Of a DNA stretch of 64,000 bases, positions 15,788 through 23,923 are shown in pieces. The translations under genes and the position numbers were made by a program. A model generated the notes under the pieces. It saw only the letters and a list, made by a program, of their open reading frames with translations. It made no database searches and was not told the DNA's origin. The stretch's first letter is position 1. The number at the start of each line of letters is the position of its first letter. This DNA comes from Streptomyces corallincola. Its GTDB lineage: Bacteria > Actinomycetota > Actinomycetes > Streptomycetales > Streptomycetaceae. The stretch is taken from positions 41,066 through 105,065 of the forward strand of contig NZ_JAHRXF010000018.1 of NCBI RefSeq assembly GCF_019104725.1. The letters run 5' to 3'.

Positions 15788-17632
15788 ATGGACGCTCCCC
15801 TGTCCCCCAGCTCCCCCTCCCACCACGCGCCCTCCGGCCCCACCCCTTCCGGCACCACCCCGCTGCGTACGGTCGCCGTCGTCGGCCTGGGCACGATGGG
15901 CACCGGCATCACCGAGGTGCTGGTGAAGGCGGGCCGTACGGTGATCGGCATCGACACCGACCCGGCGCAGACCGCCCGCTGCGCCGCCGCGCTGGAGACC
16001 GCCACCGCGCGGGCCGTCGAGCGCGGCCGGATCACCGACGCCGAACGCGCCGAGGCGCTGACCCGGCTGCGCACGGCCACCGACCTCGGCGCGGCGGCCG
16101 GAGCCAATCTGGTGATCGAGGTGACCCCGGAGTCGTACGAGGTCAAGCAGCGGGTGTTCCGCGAACTCGACGGTGTGGTGCGGCCGGACACGATCCTGGC
16201 GACCGGCACCAACGCGCTGTCCGTGACGAGGCTCGCGGCCGACTCCGCGCACCCCGAACGCGTCCTCGGTCTGCACTTCTTCAACCCGGCACCCGCGATG
16301 AAGCTGGTCGAGGTGGTCTCCTCGGTGCTGACCGCCCCGGCCGCCGTCGCCGCCGTCACGGACTTGGCGATCGAGCTGGGCAAGGAACCGGTGGCGGTCG
16401 GGGACCGGCCGGGATTCGTCGCGGACGGGCTGCTGTTCGGCTATCTCAACCAGGCCGCCGCGATGTACGAGGCCCGCTACGCCTCCCGCGAGGACATCGA
16501 CGCGGCGATGAGGCTGGGCTGCGGCCTGCCGATGGGCCCGCTCGCGCTGCTGGACCTGATCGGCGTGGACACCGCGCGCACCGTGCTGGAGGCGATGTAC
16601 GCCGAGTCCCGCGACCGGCTGCACGCCCCCGCGCCGATCCTGAAGCAGCTCGGCGCGGCCGGGCTGACCGGCCGCAAGTCGGGCCGGGGCTTCTACACGT
16701 ACGAGGCACCGGGCAGCGCCACCGTCGTCCCGGACGCGCTCACCCCGACCCCGGACAGCGCCGGCACCCCCGGCCGCCCGGTCCGCTCGGTCGGCGTGGC
16801 CGGGTCGGGCACGATGGCGTCGGGCATCGCGGAGGTCTTCGCCAAGGCGGGGTACGACGTGGTGCTGGCCGCCCGCGGCGCGGTGAAGGCGGAGGCGGCG
16901 AAGGCCAGGATCGCGGCGTCCCTGGACCGCTCGGTGGCCAGGGGACGGCTGACCGGGGAGACGGCGCGGGAGGTGCTGGCGCGGATCTCCCCGGCCGACT
17001 CCTACGACGCGTTCGCGGACGTGGACCTGGCGGTGGAGGCGGTCGCGGAGGACCTGGAGGTCAAGCGGGAGCTGTTCGCGGCGCTGGACAAGGTGTGCAG
17101 GCCGGGCGCGGTGCTGGCCACCACCACCTCCTCGCTGCCGGTGATCGCCTGCGCCCGCGCGACCTCGCGCCCCGCCGACGTGATCGGGATGCACTTCTTC
17201 AACCCGGCCCCGGCGATGAAGCTGGTCGAGGTGGTGCGCACCGTGCTGACCGCCGACGACGTGCACGCCACCGCCCGGGAGGTGTGCGCGCGGGTCCGCA
17301 AGCACCCGGTGGACTGCGGCGACCGGGCCGGGTTCATCGTGAACGCGCTGCTGTTCCCGTATCTGAACAACGCGGTGAAGATGGTCCAGGAGCACTACGC
17401 GTCACTGGACGACATCGACGCGGCGATGAAGCTGGGCGGCGGCTATCCGATGGGCCCCTTCGAACTGCTCGACGTGGTGGGCCTGGACGTGTCGCTGGCG
17501 ATCGAGAAGGTGCTGCACCGCGAGTTCCGCGACCCCGGCCTCGCCCCGGCGCCGCTGCTGGAGCATCTGGTGGCCGCGGGCTGCCTGGGCCGCAAGACCG
17601 GCCGGGGCTTCCGCGAGTATGCCCGCCCCTGA
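15788..17632 (+). CDS. two-module 3-hydroxyacyl-CoA dehydrogenase
   Basis: NAD-dependent 3-hydroxyacyl-CoA (3-hydroxybutyryl-CoA) dehydrogenase of 614 residues, made of two complete copies of the usual ~290-residue enzyme. Module 1 (~26-305) has the dinucleotide loop GLGTMG (33-38), His163 in LHFFNPAP and Glu175 in KLVEVV. Module 2 (~333-613) has GSGTMA (339-344), Ser448-Ser449, His469, Glu481 and Asn519. Module 1 lacks the active-site Ser (Asn142-Ala143 instead) and has Asp213 for the conserved Asn, so it may be weak or dedicated to another role. The ATG at 15788 follows TGGAG. In context it would interconvert acetoacetyl-CoA and 3-hydroxybutyryl-CoA, feeding crotonyl-CoA to ccr. Confidence 0.93.
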   Translation: MDAPLSPSSPSHHAPSGPTPSGTTPLRTVAVVGLGTMGTGITEVLVKAGRTVIGIDTDPAQTARCAAALETATARAVERGRITDAERAEALTRLRTATDLGAAAGANLVIEVTPESYEVKQRVFRELDGVVRPDTILATGTNALSVTRLAADSAHPERVLGLHFFNPAPAMKLVEVVSSVLTAPAAVAAVTDLAIELGKEPVAVGDRPGFVADGLLFGYLNQAAAMYEARYASREDIDAAMRLGCGLPMGPLALLDLIGVDTARTVLEAMYAESRDRLHAPAPILKQLGAAGLTGRKSGRGFYTYEAPGSATVVPDALTPTPDSAGTPGRPVRSVGVAGSGTMASGIAEVFAKAGYDVVLAARGAVKAEAAKARIAASLDRSVARGRLTGETAREVLARISPADSYDAFADVDLAVEAVAEDLEVKRELFAALDKVCRPGAVLATTTSSLPVIACARATSRPADVIGMHFFNPAPAMKLVEVVRTVLTADDVHATAREVCARVRKHPVDCGDRAGFIVNALLFPYLNNAVKMVQEHYASLDDIDAAMKLGGGYPMGPFELLDVVGLDVSLAIEKVLHREFRDPGLAPAPLLEHLVAAGCLGRKTGRGFREYARP

Positions 17633-17791
17633 GGGCCCGACGCCCGGTCCGGCGGCCCCGCCGACCGGTGCGGGCTGCTCCGGCCGGGCGGCTTCCCGCC
17701 GTCCGGCCGGGGCGGCGGGCGGCGGGAGGGCGCCCGTGGCCGGGGGCGCCGGACCGCGCACCGGGCCGGGCGCATGCAGTACGTTCAGGAC

Positions 17792-18625
17792 ATGCCCCAG
17801 CCTGCCAAGTCAGCCCGTGCCAGCGCCCCGACCGACGTCCCGGAGAGCGCCGCGGGCAGTCGCGCCGCCGCCCAGCGGCTGAAAATGCGCCGGGAACTGG
17901 CCGCCGCCGCGATGGAGCTGTTCGCCACCAAGGGGTACGAGGCGACGACGGTGGACGAGATCGCCGCCGCCGCCGGGGTGGCGCGGCGCACCTTCTTCCG
18001 TCACTTCCGCTCCAAGGAGGAGGCGATCTTCCCGGACCACGACGACACCCTGGTCCGGGCGGAGGCGGTGCTCAACGCGGCGCCCGCGCACGAGCATCCG
18101 CTCGACACGGTGTGCCGGGGCATCAAGGAGGTCATGCGGATGTACGCGGGCCACCCGGACATCTCGGTGGCCCGGTACAAGCTGACCCGTGAGGTGCCGA
18201 CGCTGCGCGAGGCGGAGATCGCCTCGGTGGCCCGCTACGAGCGGCTGTTCACCCGCTACCTGCTCGGCCACTTCGACGAGCACGCGCACGCCGACGACGC
18301 CAACGACGACCCGCTGCTCGCCGAGGTCGCCGCCTCGGCGGTGGTCACCGCCCACAACCACGTGCTGCGCCGCTGGCTGCGGGCGGGCGGACAGGGCGAC
18401 GTGGAGGCGCAGTTGGACCACGCGTTCGCCATCGTGCGCAAGACGTTCGGCACCGGCATCGGCGCCGGACGCGCCACCGCCCCGCGCACGGGCGGCGGCA
18501 CCGGTCCGGACTCCGCGCCCGCGACGGTGTCCGCGCACGGCGAGGTGCTGGTCACGGTGGCCCGGACCGATGCCCCGCTGGACGAGGTGATGCGGACCAT
18601 CACGGAGGCGCTGAAGGAGCGCTGA
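17792..18625 (+). CDS. TetR family transcriptional regulator
   Basis: DNA-binding regulator of 277 residues with a classic TetR N-terminus: helix-turn-helix AMELFATKGYEATTVDEIAA followed by GVARRTFFRHFRSKEEAIF. The ligand domain is unassigned. It lies between the 3-hydroxyacyl-CoA dehydrogenase and ccr, and the palindromes upstream of ccr are its most obvious targets, so it may sense an acyl-CoA of the pathway (inference). The start is uncertain: the ATG at 17792 gives MPQPAKSARASAP, and an ATG 18 bases earlier is in frame. The C-terminal ~60 residues (APRTGGGTGPDSAP onwards) form a flexible extension. Confidence 0.9.
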   Translation: MPQPAKSARASAPTDVPESAAGSRAAAQRLKMRRELAAAAMELFATKGYEATTVDEIAAAAGVARRTFFRHFRSKEEAIFPDHDDTLVRAEAVLNAAPAHEHPLDTVCRGIKEVMRMYAGHPDISVARYKLTREVPTLREAEIASVARYERLFTRYLLGHFDEHAHADDANDDPLLAEVAASAVVTAHNHVLRRWLRAGGQGDVEAQLDHAFAIVRKTFGTGIGAGRATAPRTGGGTGPDSAPATVSAHGEVLVTVARTDAPLDEVMRTITEALKER

Positions 18626-18676
18626 CCGGGTCGGCGCTGCCCGGCTCCCCCGCGCGGCGCTCTCTCCGCTGGGCTG

Positions 18677-18703
18677 ACGGCCACCCCTCGGGGTGGCCGT
18701 TTT
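18677..18703 (+). terminator. rho-independent-type terminator after the TetR gene
   Basis: Perfect 11-bp stem ACGGCCACCCC/GGGGTGGCCGT with a tiny loop, followed by TTT, ~50 bases past the TetR stop. It isolates the TetR gene from ccr. Confidence 0.75.
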
Positions 18704-18794
18704 GCCATGTCAGGGGCGCTTTTCCACCCGCTCGGCGACCCCGTCTGATCGATCATCGCTCATTTGTTACGTAAAGATTTCATCTGAGATCAAT

Positions 18795-18820
18795 AGGTGG
18801 CACTCAGTGCCTTGCCACCT
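18795..18820. promoter_or_regulatory. nested inverted repeat upstream of ccr (operator candidate)
   Basis: AGGTGGCA (18795-18802) and TGCCACCT (18813-18820) form a perfect 8-bp inverted repeat, and inside it GGCACTCAGTGCC (18799-18811) is a second perfect palindrome, so two alternative symmetric structures share the same bases. It lies ~220 bases before the ccr start in an AT-richer promoter-like stretch. Confidence 0.55.
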
Positions 18821-18834
18821 GACACGCGGTGTCA
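18820..18834. promoter_or_regulatory. TGACAC-GCG-GTGTCA palindrome upstream of ccr
   Basis: Perfect 15-bp palindrome directly abutting the preceding nested repeat, so ~40 bases hold two adjoining symmetric sites. A TetR-type dimer (the gene just upstream) is the natural candidate; the CATACGTTG just after it could be a -10 region. Confidence 0.6.
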
Positions 18835-19042
18835 TACGTTGAAGGAGTCCGGGCGGCCGGAGCACCGCATCCCAGGTGCGCCGACTGTCCCCGCGGGCCC
18901 TGTCGCCCGTGCGCCCGGACGCCTGCGTCACAGGCAACCTCCCGCGCCGCACAGCGCCACCGAGAACCCAGCACCCGACACCGCACCGCCGACCCATCGA
19001 GGCGTCCCCCCAGCGGGACCGCTCACCGCCGGAGGCAACACC

Positions 19043-20386
19043 GTGACCGTGAAGGACATCCTGGAAGCGATCCAGTCGCAGGACGCCACGTCCGCCGACT
19101 TCGCCGCCCTGCCGCTGCCCGAGTCGTACCGCGCGATCACCGTGCACAAGGACGAGACGGAGATGTTCGCGGGCCTGGAGACCCGCGACAAGGACCCGCG
19201 CAGGTCCACCCACCTCGACGAGGTGCCGCTGCCCGAACTCGGGCCCGGCGAGGCCCTGGTGGCCGTCATGGCCTCCTCGGTCAACTACAACTCCGTGTGG
19301 ACCTCGATCTTCGAGCCGATGTCCACCTTCGGCTTCCTGGAGCGCTACGGCCGCACCAACGAACTGGCCGCGCGGCACGACCTGCCGTACCACATCATCG
19401 GCTCCGACCTCGCGGGCGTCGTGCTGCGCACCGGACCCGGCGTCAACGCCTGGAAGCCCGGTGACGAGGTCGTCGCGCACTGCCTCTCGGTGGAGCTGGA
19501 GTCCTCCGACGGGCACAACGACACGATGCTCGACCCCGAGCAGCGCATCTGGGGCTTCGAGACCAACTTCGGCGGGCTGGCCGAGATAGCCCTCGTCAAG
19601 TCCAACCAGCTGATGCCGAAGCCGGACCACCTCAGCTGGGAGGAGGCCGCCGCGCCCGGCCTGGTCAACTCCACCGCCTACCGGCAGCTCGTCTCCCGCA
19701 ACGGCGCCCAGATGAAGCAGGGCGACAACGTCCTGATCTGGGGCGCGAGCGGCGGACTCGGCTCGTACGCCACCCAGTTCGCGCTGGCCGGGGGCGCCAC
19801 CCCGATCTGTGTCGTCTCCAGCGAGGAGAAGGCGCGGATCGCCCGGAGCATGGGCGCCGAGCTGGTCATCGACCGCAACGCCGAGGACTACCGGTTCTGG
19901 AAGGACGAGCACACCCAGGACCCCAAGGAGTGGAAGCGGTTCGGCAAGCGCATCCGCGAACTCACCGGCGGCGAGGACGTGGACATCGTCTTCGAGCACC
20001 CCGGCCGCGAGACCTTCGGCGCCTCCGTGTACGTCACGCGCAAGGGCGGCACCGTCGTGACCTGCGCCTCCACCTCCGGCTACCACCACGAGTACGACAA
20101 CCGGTACCTGTGGATGTCGCTCAAGAGGATCGTCGGCTCGCACTTCGCCAACTACCGCGAGGCGTGGGAGGCCAACCGCCTGATCGCCAAGGGGAAGATC
20201 CACCCCACGCTGTCCAAGGTGTACGCCCTTAAGGACACCGGGCAGGCCGCGCACGACGTGCACCGCAACGCCCACCAGGGCAAGGTCGGCGTGCTGTGCC
20301 TGGCCCCCGAGGAAGGGCTCGGTGTGCGCGACCACGCGATGCGCGCCACGCACCTCGACGCCATCAACCGCTTCCGGAACGTCTGA
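19043..20386 (+). CDS. ccr: crotonyl-CoA carboxylase/reductase
   Basis: Key enzyme of the ethylmalonyl-CoA pathway: reductive carboxylation of crotonyl-CoA with NADPH and CO2 to (2S)-ethylmalonyl-CoA; also a source of C4 polyketide extender units. A zinc-free medium-chain dehydrogenase fold of 447 residues, close along its whole length to characterised Streptomyces Ccr. The residues that hold CO2 in the Kitasatospora enzyme are present: Asn81 (VNYNSVW), Phe172-Glu173 (WGFETNFGG) and His367 (GSHFANY). The NADPH loop is IWGASGGLGSYATQFA. Start is the GTG at 19043 (VTVKDILEAIQ) after GGAGG. It heads a tight operon with the ethylmalonyl-CoA mutase 9 bases downstream. Confidence 0.97.
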   Translation: MTVKDILEAIQSQDATSADFAALPLPESYRAITVHKDETEMFAGLETRDKDPRRSTHLDEVPLPELGPGEALVAVMASSVNYNSVWTSIFEPMSTFGFLERYGRTNELAARHDLPYHIIGSDLAGVVLRTGPGVNAWKPGDEVVAHCLSVELESSDGHNDTMLDPEQRIWGFETNFGGLAEIALVKSNQLMPKPDHLSWEEAAAPGLVNSTAYRQLVSRNGAQMKQGDNVLIWGASGGLGSYATQFALAGGATPICVVSSEEKARIARSMGAELVIDRNAEDYRFWKDEHTQDPKEWKRFGKRIRELTGGEDVDIVFEHPGRETFGASVYVTRKGGTVVTCASTSGYHHEYDNRYLWMSLKRIVGSHFANYREAWEANRLIAKGKIHPTLSKVYALKDTGQAAHDVHRNAHQGKVGVLCLAPEEGLGVRDHAMRATHLDAINRFRNV

Positions 20387-20395
20387 GAGACGGGC

Positions 20396-22423
20396 ATGAC
20401 AGAGCGTCAGAAGGACCGCCCGTGGCTCATGCGGACGTACGCGGGCCACTCCACGGCCGAGGCGTCCAACGAGCTGTACCGGCAGGGCCTCGCCAAGGGC
20501 CAGACGGGTCTGTCGGTGGCGTTCGACCTGCCGACCCAGACCGGCTACGACCCCGATCACGTCCTCGCCCGCGGCGAGGTCGGCCGGGTCGGGGTGCCCG
20601 TCTCCCATCTCGGTGACATGCGGCGGCTGTTCCAGGACATCCCGCTGGAGCGGATGAACACCTCGATGACGATCAACGCCACCGCCATGTGGCTGCTGGC
20701 GCTCTACCAGGTCGTCGCCGAGGAGCAGGGCGCGGACGTCGCCGGGCTCCAGGGCACCACGCAGAACGACATCGTCAAGGAGTACCTGTCGCGCGGGACG
20801 CACGTCTTCCCGCCCGGCCCCTCGCTGCGACTGACCACCGACATGATCGCGTACACGGTGGCGCACCTGCCGAAGTGGAACCCGATCAACATCTGCAGCT
20901 ACCACCTCCAGGAGGCCGGGGCCACACCGGTGCAGGAGATCGCGTACGCGATGTCCACCGCCATCGCCGTGCTGGACGCCGTCCGCGACGGCGGGCAGGT
21001 GACCGAGGAACGGATGGGGGACGTGGTCGCGCGGATCTCGTTCTTCGTCAACGCGGGCGTCCGCTTCGTCGAGGAGATGTGCAAGATGCGCGCCTTCGGC
21101 CGCATCTGGGACCGGATCACCCGCGAGCGGTACGGCATCGAGGACCCCCGGCAGCGCCGGTTCCGCTACGGCGTGCAGGTCAACTCCCTCGGCCTGACCG
21201 AAGCCCAGCCGGAGAACAACGTCCAGCGGATCGTGCTGGAGATGCTGGCCGTCACGCTCTCCAAGGACGCCCGCGCCCGCGCGGTGCAACTCCCCGCCTG
21301 GAACGAGGCGTTGGGGCTGCCCCGGCCCTGGGACCAGCAGTGGTCGCTGCGCATCCAGCAGGTCCTGGCGCACGAGAGCGACCTGCTGGAGTACGAGGAC
21401 ATCTTCGCCGGGTCGCACGTGATCGAGGCGAAGGTGGAGACGCTGGTGGAGGAGTCCCTCGCGGAGATCGGGCGCATCGAGGAGATGGGCGGCGCGATGG
21501 CCGCCGTCGAGTCCGGCTACCTCAAGTCGCGGCTGGTCGCCTCGCACGCCGAGCGGCGGGCCCGGATCGAGGGCGGCGCCGAGAAGATCGTCGGCGTCAA
21601 CATCTACGAGACCAGCGAGCCCAGCCCGCTCACCGCCGACCTGGACACCGCGATCCAGACGGTGGACCCGGCGGTCGAGGCCCACGCGGTGGAGGCGATC
21701 GGCCACTGGCGGGACACCCGCTACCAGCCGCCGTTCAACCACCCGCGTCCCTGCAAGGCGCTGGAGCGGCTGAAACAGGCCGCGCGCGGCACCGCCAACC
21801 TGATGGAGGCCACGCTCGACTGCGCCCGCGCCGGGGTGACCACCGGCGAGTGGGCGGGCGCGCTGCGCGAGGTGTTCGGGGAGTACCGGGCGCCCACCGG
21901 GGTGTCCTCCGCGCCGGTCGCGGTCCCCGCCGAGTCCGGCTCGGCGCTCGCGGAGGTACGGGCACGGGTGGCCGCCACGGCGCGTGAAATGGGCGTCGGC
22001 AAGCTGCGGTTCCTGGTCGGCAAGCCGGGCCTGGACGGGCACTCCAACGGCGCCGAGCAGATCGCGGTGCGTGCCCGCGACGCCGGGTTCGAGGTGGTCT
22101 ACCAGGGCATCCGGCTCACCCCGGAGCAGATCGTGGACGCCGCCCTCGCGGAGGACGTGCACGCGGTCGGCCTGTCCATCCTGTCCGGCTCGCACGCGCA
22201 ACTGGTTCCGGACGTGCTGGACCGGCTGCGCGAGGCGGGCGCCGCCGACATCCCGGTGATCGCCGGGGGGATCATCCCGAACGCGGACGCCGCGCGGCTC
22301 AGGGCGGCCGGTGTGGCGGCCGTGTTCACCCCGAAGGACTTCGACATCACCGGGATCATCGGCCGTATCGTCGATGAGATCCGCACCGCCAACAAGCTCG
22401 AACCCCTGGAGGTCCCCGCATGA
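20396..22423 (+). CDS. ecm: (2R)-ethylmalonyl-CoA mutase (MeaA type)
   Basis: Adenosylcobalamin-dependent carbon-skeleton mutase converting (2R)-ethylmalonyl-CoA to (2S)-methylsuccinyl-CoA, 675 residues in one chain. The N-terminal ~520 residues form the TIM-barrel substrate domain (AFDLPTQTGYD, MNTSMTINATAMW, GTTQNDIVKEYL); the C-terminal ~130 form the B12 domain with the cobalt-ligand motif DGHSNGAEQIA and the GLSILSGSHAQL loop. Ethylmalonyl-CoA mutases differ from methylmalonyl-CoA mutases in being single homodimeric chains and in their position next to ccr, both true here. It overlaps the following lyase gene by 4 bases (ATGA). Confidence 0.95.
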   Translation: MTERQKDRPWLMRTYAGHSTAEASNELYRQGLAKGQTGLSVAFDLPTQTGYDPDHVLARGEVGRVGVPVSHLGDMRRLFQDIPLERMNTSMTINATAMWLLALYQVVAEEQGADVAGLQGTTQNDIVKEYLSRGTHVFPPGPSLRLTTDMIAYTVAHLPKWNPINICSYHLQEAGATPVQEIAYAMSTAIAVLDAVRDGGQVTEERMGDVVARISFFVNAGVRFVEEMCKMRAFGRIWDRITRERYGIEDPRQRRFRYGVQVNSLGLTEAQPENNVQRIVLEMLAVTLSKDARARAVQLPAWNEALGLPRPWDQQWSLRIQQVLAHESDLLEYEDIFAGSHVIEAKVETLVEESLAEIGRIEEMGGAMAAVESGYLKSRLVASHAERRARIEGGAEKIVGVNIYETSEPSPLTADLDTAIQTVDPAVEAHAVEAIGHWRDTRYQPPFNHPRPCKALERLKQAARGTANLMEATLDCARAGVTTGEWAGALREVFGEYRAPTGVSSAPVAVPAESGSALAEVRARVAATAREMGVGKLRFLVGKPGLDGHSNGAEQIAVRARDAGFEVVYQGIRLTPEQIVDAALAEDVHAVGLSILSGSHAQLVPDVLDRLREAGAADIPVIAGGIIPNADAARLRAAGVAAVFTPKDFDITGIIGRIVDEIRTANKLEPLEVPA

Positions 22424-23406
22424 GCCGCCCGTCCACCGACACCGCCCCGGCCGTCGATCGTCTGCGTCCCCGGCGCTCCTGTCTGGCGGTACCCGGAAGC
22501 AACCCGCGTTTCCTGGAGAAGGCTCAGGGCCTCCCCGCCGACCAGGTGTTCCTGGACCTGGAGGACGCGTGCGCGCCGCTGGCCAAGCCCGAGGCGCGGC
22601 ACACCATCGTCAAGTTCCTCAACGAGGGCGACTGGACGGGCAAGACACGGGTGGTGCGGGTCAACGACTGGACGACCGAGTGGACGTACCGCGACGTCGT
22701 GACGGTGGTCGAGGGCGCGGGCCCGAACCTGGACTGCGTCATGCTGCCCAAGGTGCAGGACGCCCAGCAGGTGGTCGCCCTCGACCTGCTCCTGACCCAG
22801 ATCGAGAAGACGATGGGCTTCGAGGTCGGGCGGATCGGCATCGAGGCGCAGATCGAGAACGCGCGCGGGCTGAACAACGTCAACGCCATCGCGGAGGCGT
22901 CGCCCCGGCTGGAGACGATCGTCTTCGGCCCGGCCGACTTCATGGCGTCGATCAACATGAAGTCGCTGGTGGTGGGCGAGCAGCCGCCCGGCTACGACGC
23001 GGACGCCTACCACTACATCCTGATGAGGATCCTGATGGCCGCCCGCGCCAACGATCTCCAGGCGATCGACGGCCCGTACCTCCAGATCCGCAACGTGGAC
23101 GGCTTCCGCACCGTCGCCGGCCGGGCCGCCGCGCTCGGCTTCGACGGCAAGTGGGTGCTGCACCCGGGCCAGGTGGAGGCCGCGAACGAGGTGTTCTCGC
23201 CCTCGCAGGAGGACTACGACCACGCCGAACTGATCCTCGACGCCTACGACCACTGCACCTCCGAGGCGGGCGGGAAGAAGGGCTCGGCGATGCTCGGCGA
23301 CGAGATGATCGACGAGGCCAGCCGGAAGATGGCGCTGGTCGTCGCGGGCAAGGGCCGCGCGGCGGGCCTGAAGCGCACCAGCACGTTCGAGATCCCGGAG
23401 GCGTGA
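22420..23406 (+). CDS. HpcH/HpaI-family CoA lyase (beta-methylmalyl-/malyl-CoA lyase type)
   Basis: Mg-dependent CitE-like lyase of 328 residues. Conserved blocks: RSCLAVPGSNPRFLEKAQG, VFLDLEDACAPLAKPEAR (metal Asp/Glu), IGIEAQIENARGLNN and IVFGPADFMASI. In the ethylmalonyl-CoA pathway such an enzyme splits methylmalyl-CoA to glyoxylate and propionyl-CoA; that role is inferred from its place between the mutase and a MaoC hydratase. ATGA overlap with the mutase gene and a close join to the next gene indicate translational coupling. Confidence 0.92.
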   Translation: MSRPSTDTAPAVDRLRPRRSCLAVPGSNPRFLEKAQGLPADQVFLDLEDACAPLAKPEARHTIVKFLNEGDWTGKTRVVRVNDWTTEWTYRDVVTVVEGAGPNLDCVMLPKVQDAQQVVALDLLLTQIEKTMGFEVGRIGIEAQIENARGLNNVNAIAEASPRLETIVFGPADFMASINMKSLVVGEQPPGYDADAYHYILMRILMAARANDLQAIDGPYLQIRNVDGFRTVAGRAAALGFDGKWVLHPGQVEAANEVFSPSQEDYDHAELILDAYDHCTSEAGGKKGSAMLGDEMIDEASRKMALVVAGKGRAAGLKRTSTFEIPEA

Positions 23407-23408
23407 GC

Positions 23409-23921
23409 ATGCGGTTCGGTCGCACCTACGAGGAGTTCGAGGTCGGCGCGGTGTACAAGCACTGGCCCGGCAAGACGGTCACCGAGTACGACGACCATCT
23501 GTTCTGTCTCCTCACCATGAACCACCACCCGCTCCACCTGGACGCCAACTACGCCGGGAAGACGACGGACTTCGGGCGCAACGTGGTGGTCGGCAACTAC
23601 ATCTACTCGCTGCTGCTGGGCATGTCGGTGCCCGACGTGTCGGGGAAGGCCATCGCCAACCTGGAGATCGAGTCGCTGAAGCACGTGGCGCCGACCTTCC
23701 ACGGCGACACGCTGTACGGCGAGACGACGGTGCTCGACAAGTGGCCGTCGAAGTCGAAGGACGACCGGGGCATCGTGCACGTGGAGACCCGCGGTCACAA
23801 CCAGGACGGCACGCTGGTCTGCGTGTTCCGCCGCAAGGTCATGGTGCCCACGCGGGCGTACATCGAGGAGCGCGGCGGGGAGCAGCCCGGCCGGCCGCAG
23901 CCGACGGATCAGGAGAAGTAG
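23409..23921 (+). CDS. MaoC family dehydratase, probable mesaconyl-CoA hydratase
   Basis: Hot-dog-fold hydratase of 170 residues. The N-terminus MRFGRTYEEFEVGAVYKHWP and the hydratase-motif region DDHLFCLLTMNHHPLHLDA are typical of MaoC proteins; NHHPLHLD carries the catalytic His/Asp. In this operon it would hydrate mesaconyl-C1-CoA to beta-methylmalyl-CoA (inference from neighbours). The proteobacterial enzyme is about twice as long, so this is a single-domain form. The ATG at 23409 is preferred since GGAGG lies 8 bases before it; a GTG 6 bases upstream overlaps the lyase stop. Confidence 0.88.
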   Translation: MRFGRTYEEFEVGAVYKHWPGKTVTEYDDHLFCLLTMNHHPLHLDANYAGKTTDFGRNVVVGNYIYSLLLGMSVPDVSGKAIANLEIESLKHVAPTFHGDTLYGETTVLDKWPSKSKDDRGIVHVETRGHNQDGTLVCVFRRKVMVPTRAYIEERGGEQPGRPQPTDQEK

Positions 23922-23923
23922 AC

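Larger units (their letters stand above)
18626..19042. other. 417-bp region between TetR and ccr
   Basis: No gene is supported. It holds the TetR terminator, an AT-rich stretch at ~18755-18795, the two adjoining palindromes, and then ~200 bases of GC-rich leader before ccr. The ccr frame stays open through most of the leader, but the Pro/Arg-rich translation and the GGAGG site at 19031 support the GTG at 19043. Confidence 0.5.

Noticed and set aside
15788..17632. Fusion of two genes by an assembly duplication.
   Set aside because: The two modules differ throughout in sequence and in active-site residues, so this is an old natural duplication rather than a repeat error.
18767..22201. A ~1140-codon open frame on the minus strand across ccr and the mutase.
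   Set aside because: Fully antisense to two enzymes with intact catalytic residues; no ribosome site or domain.
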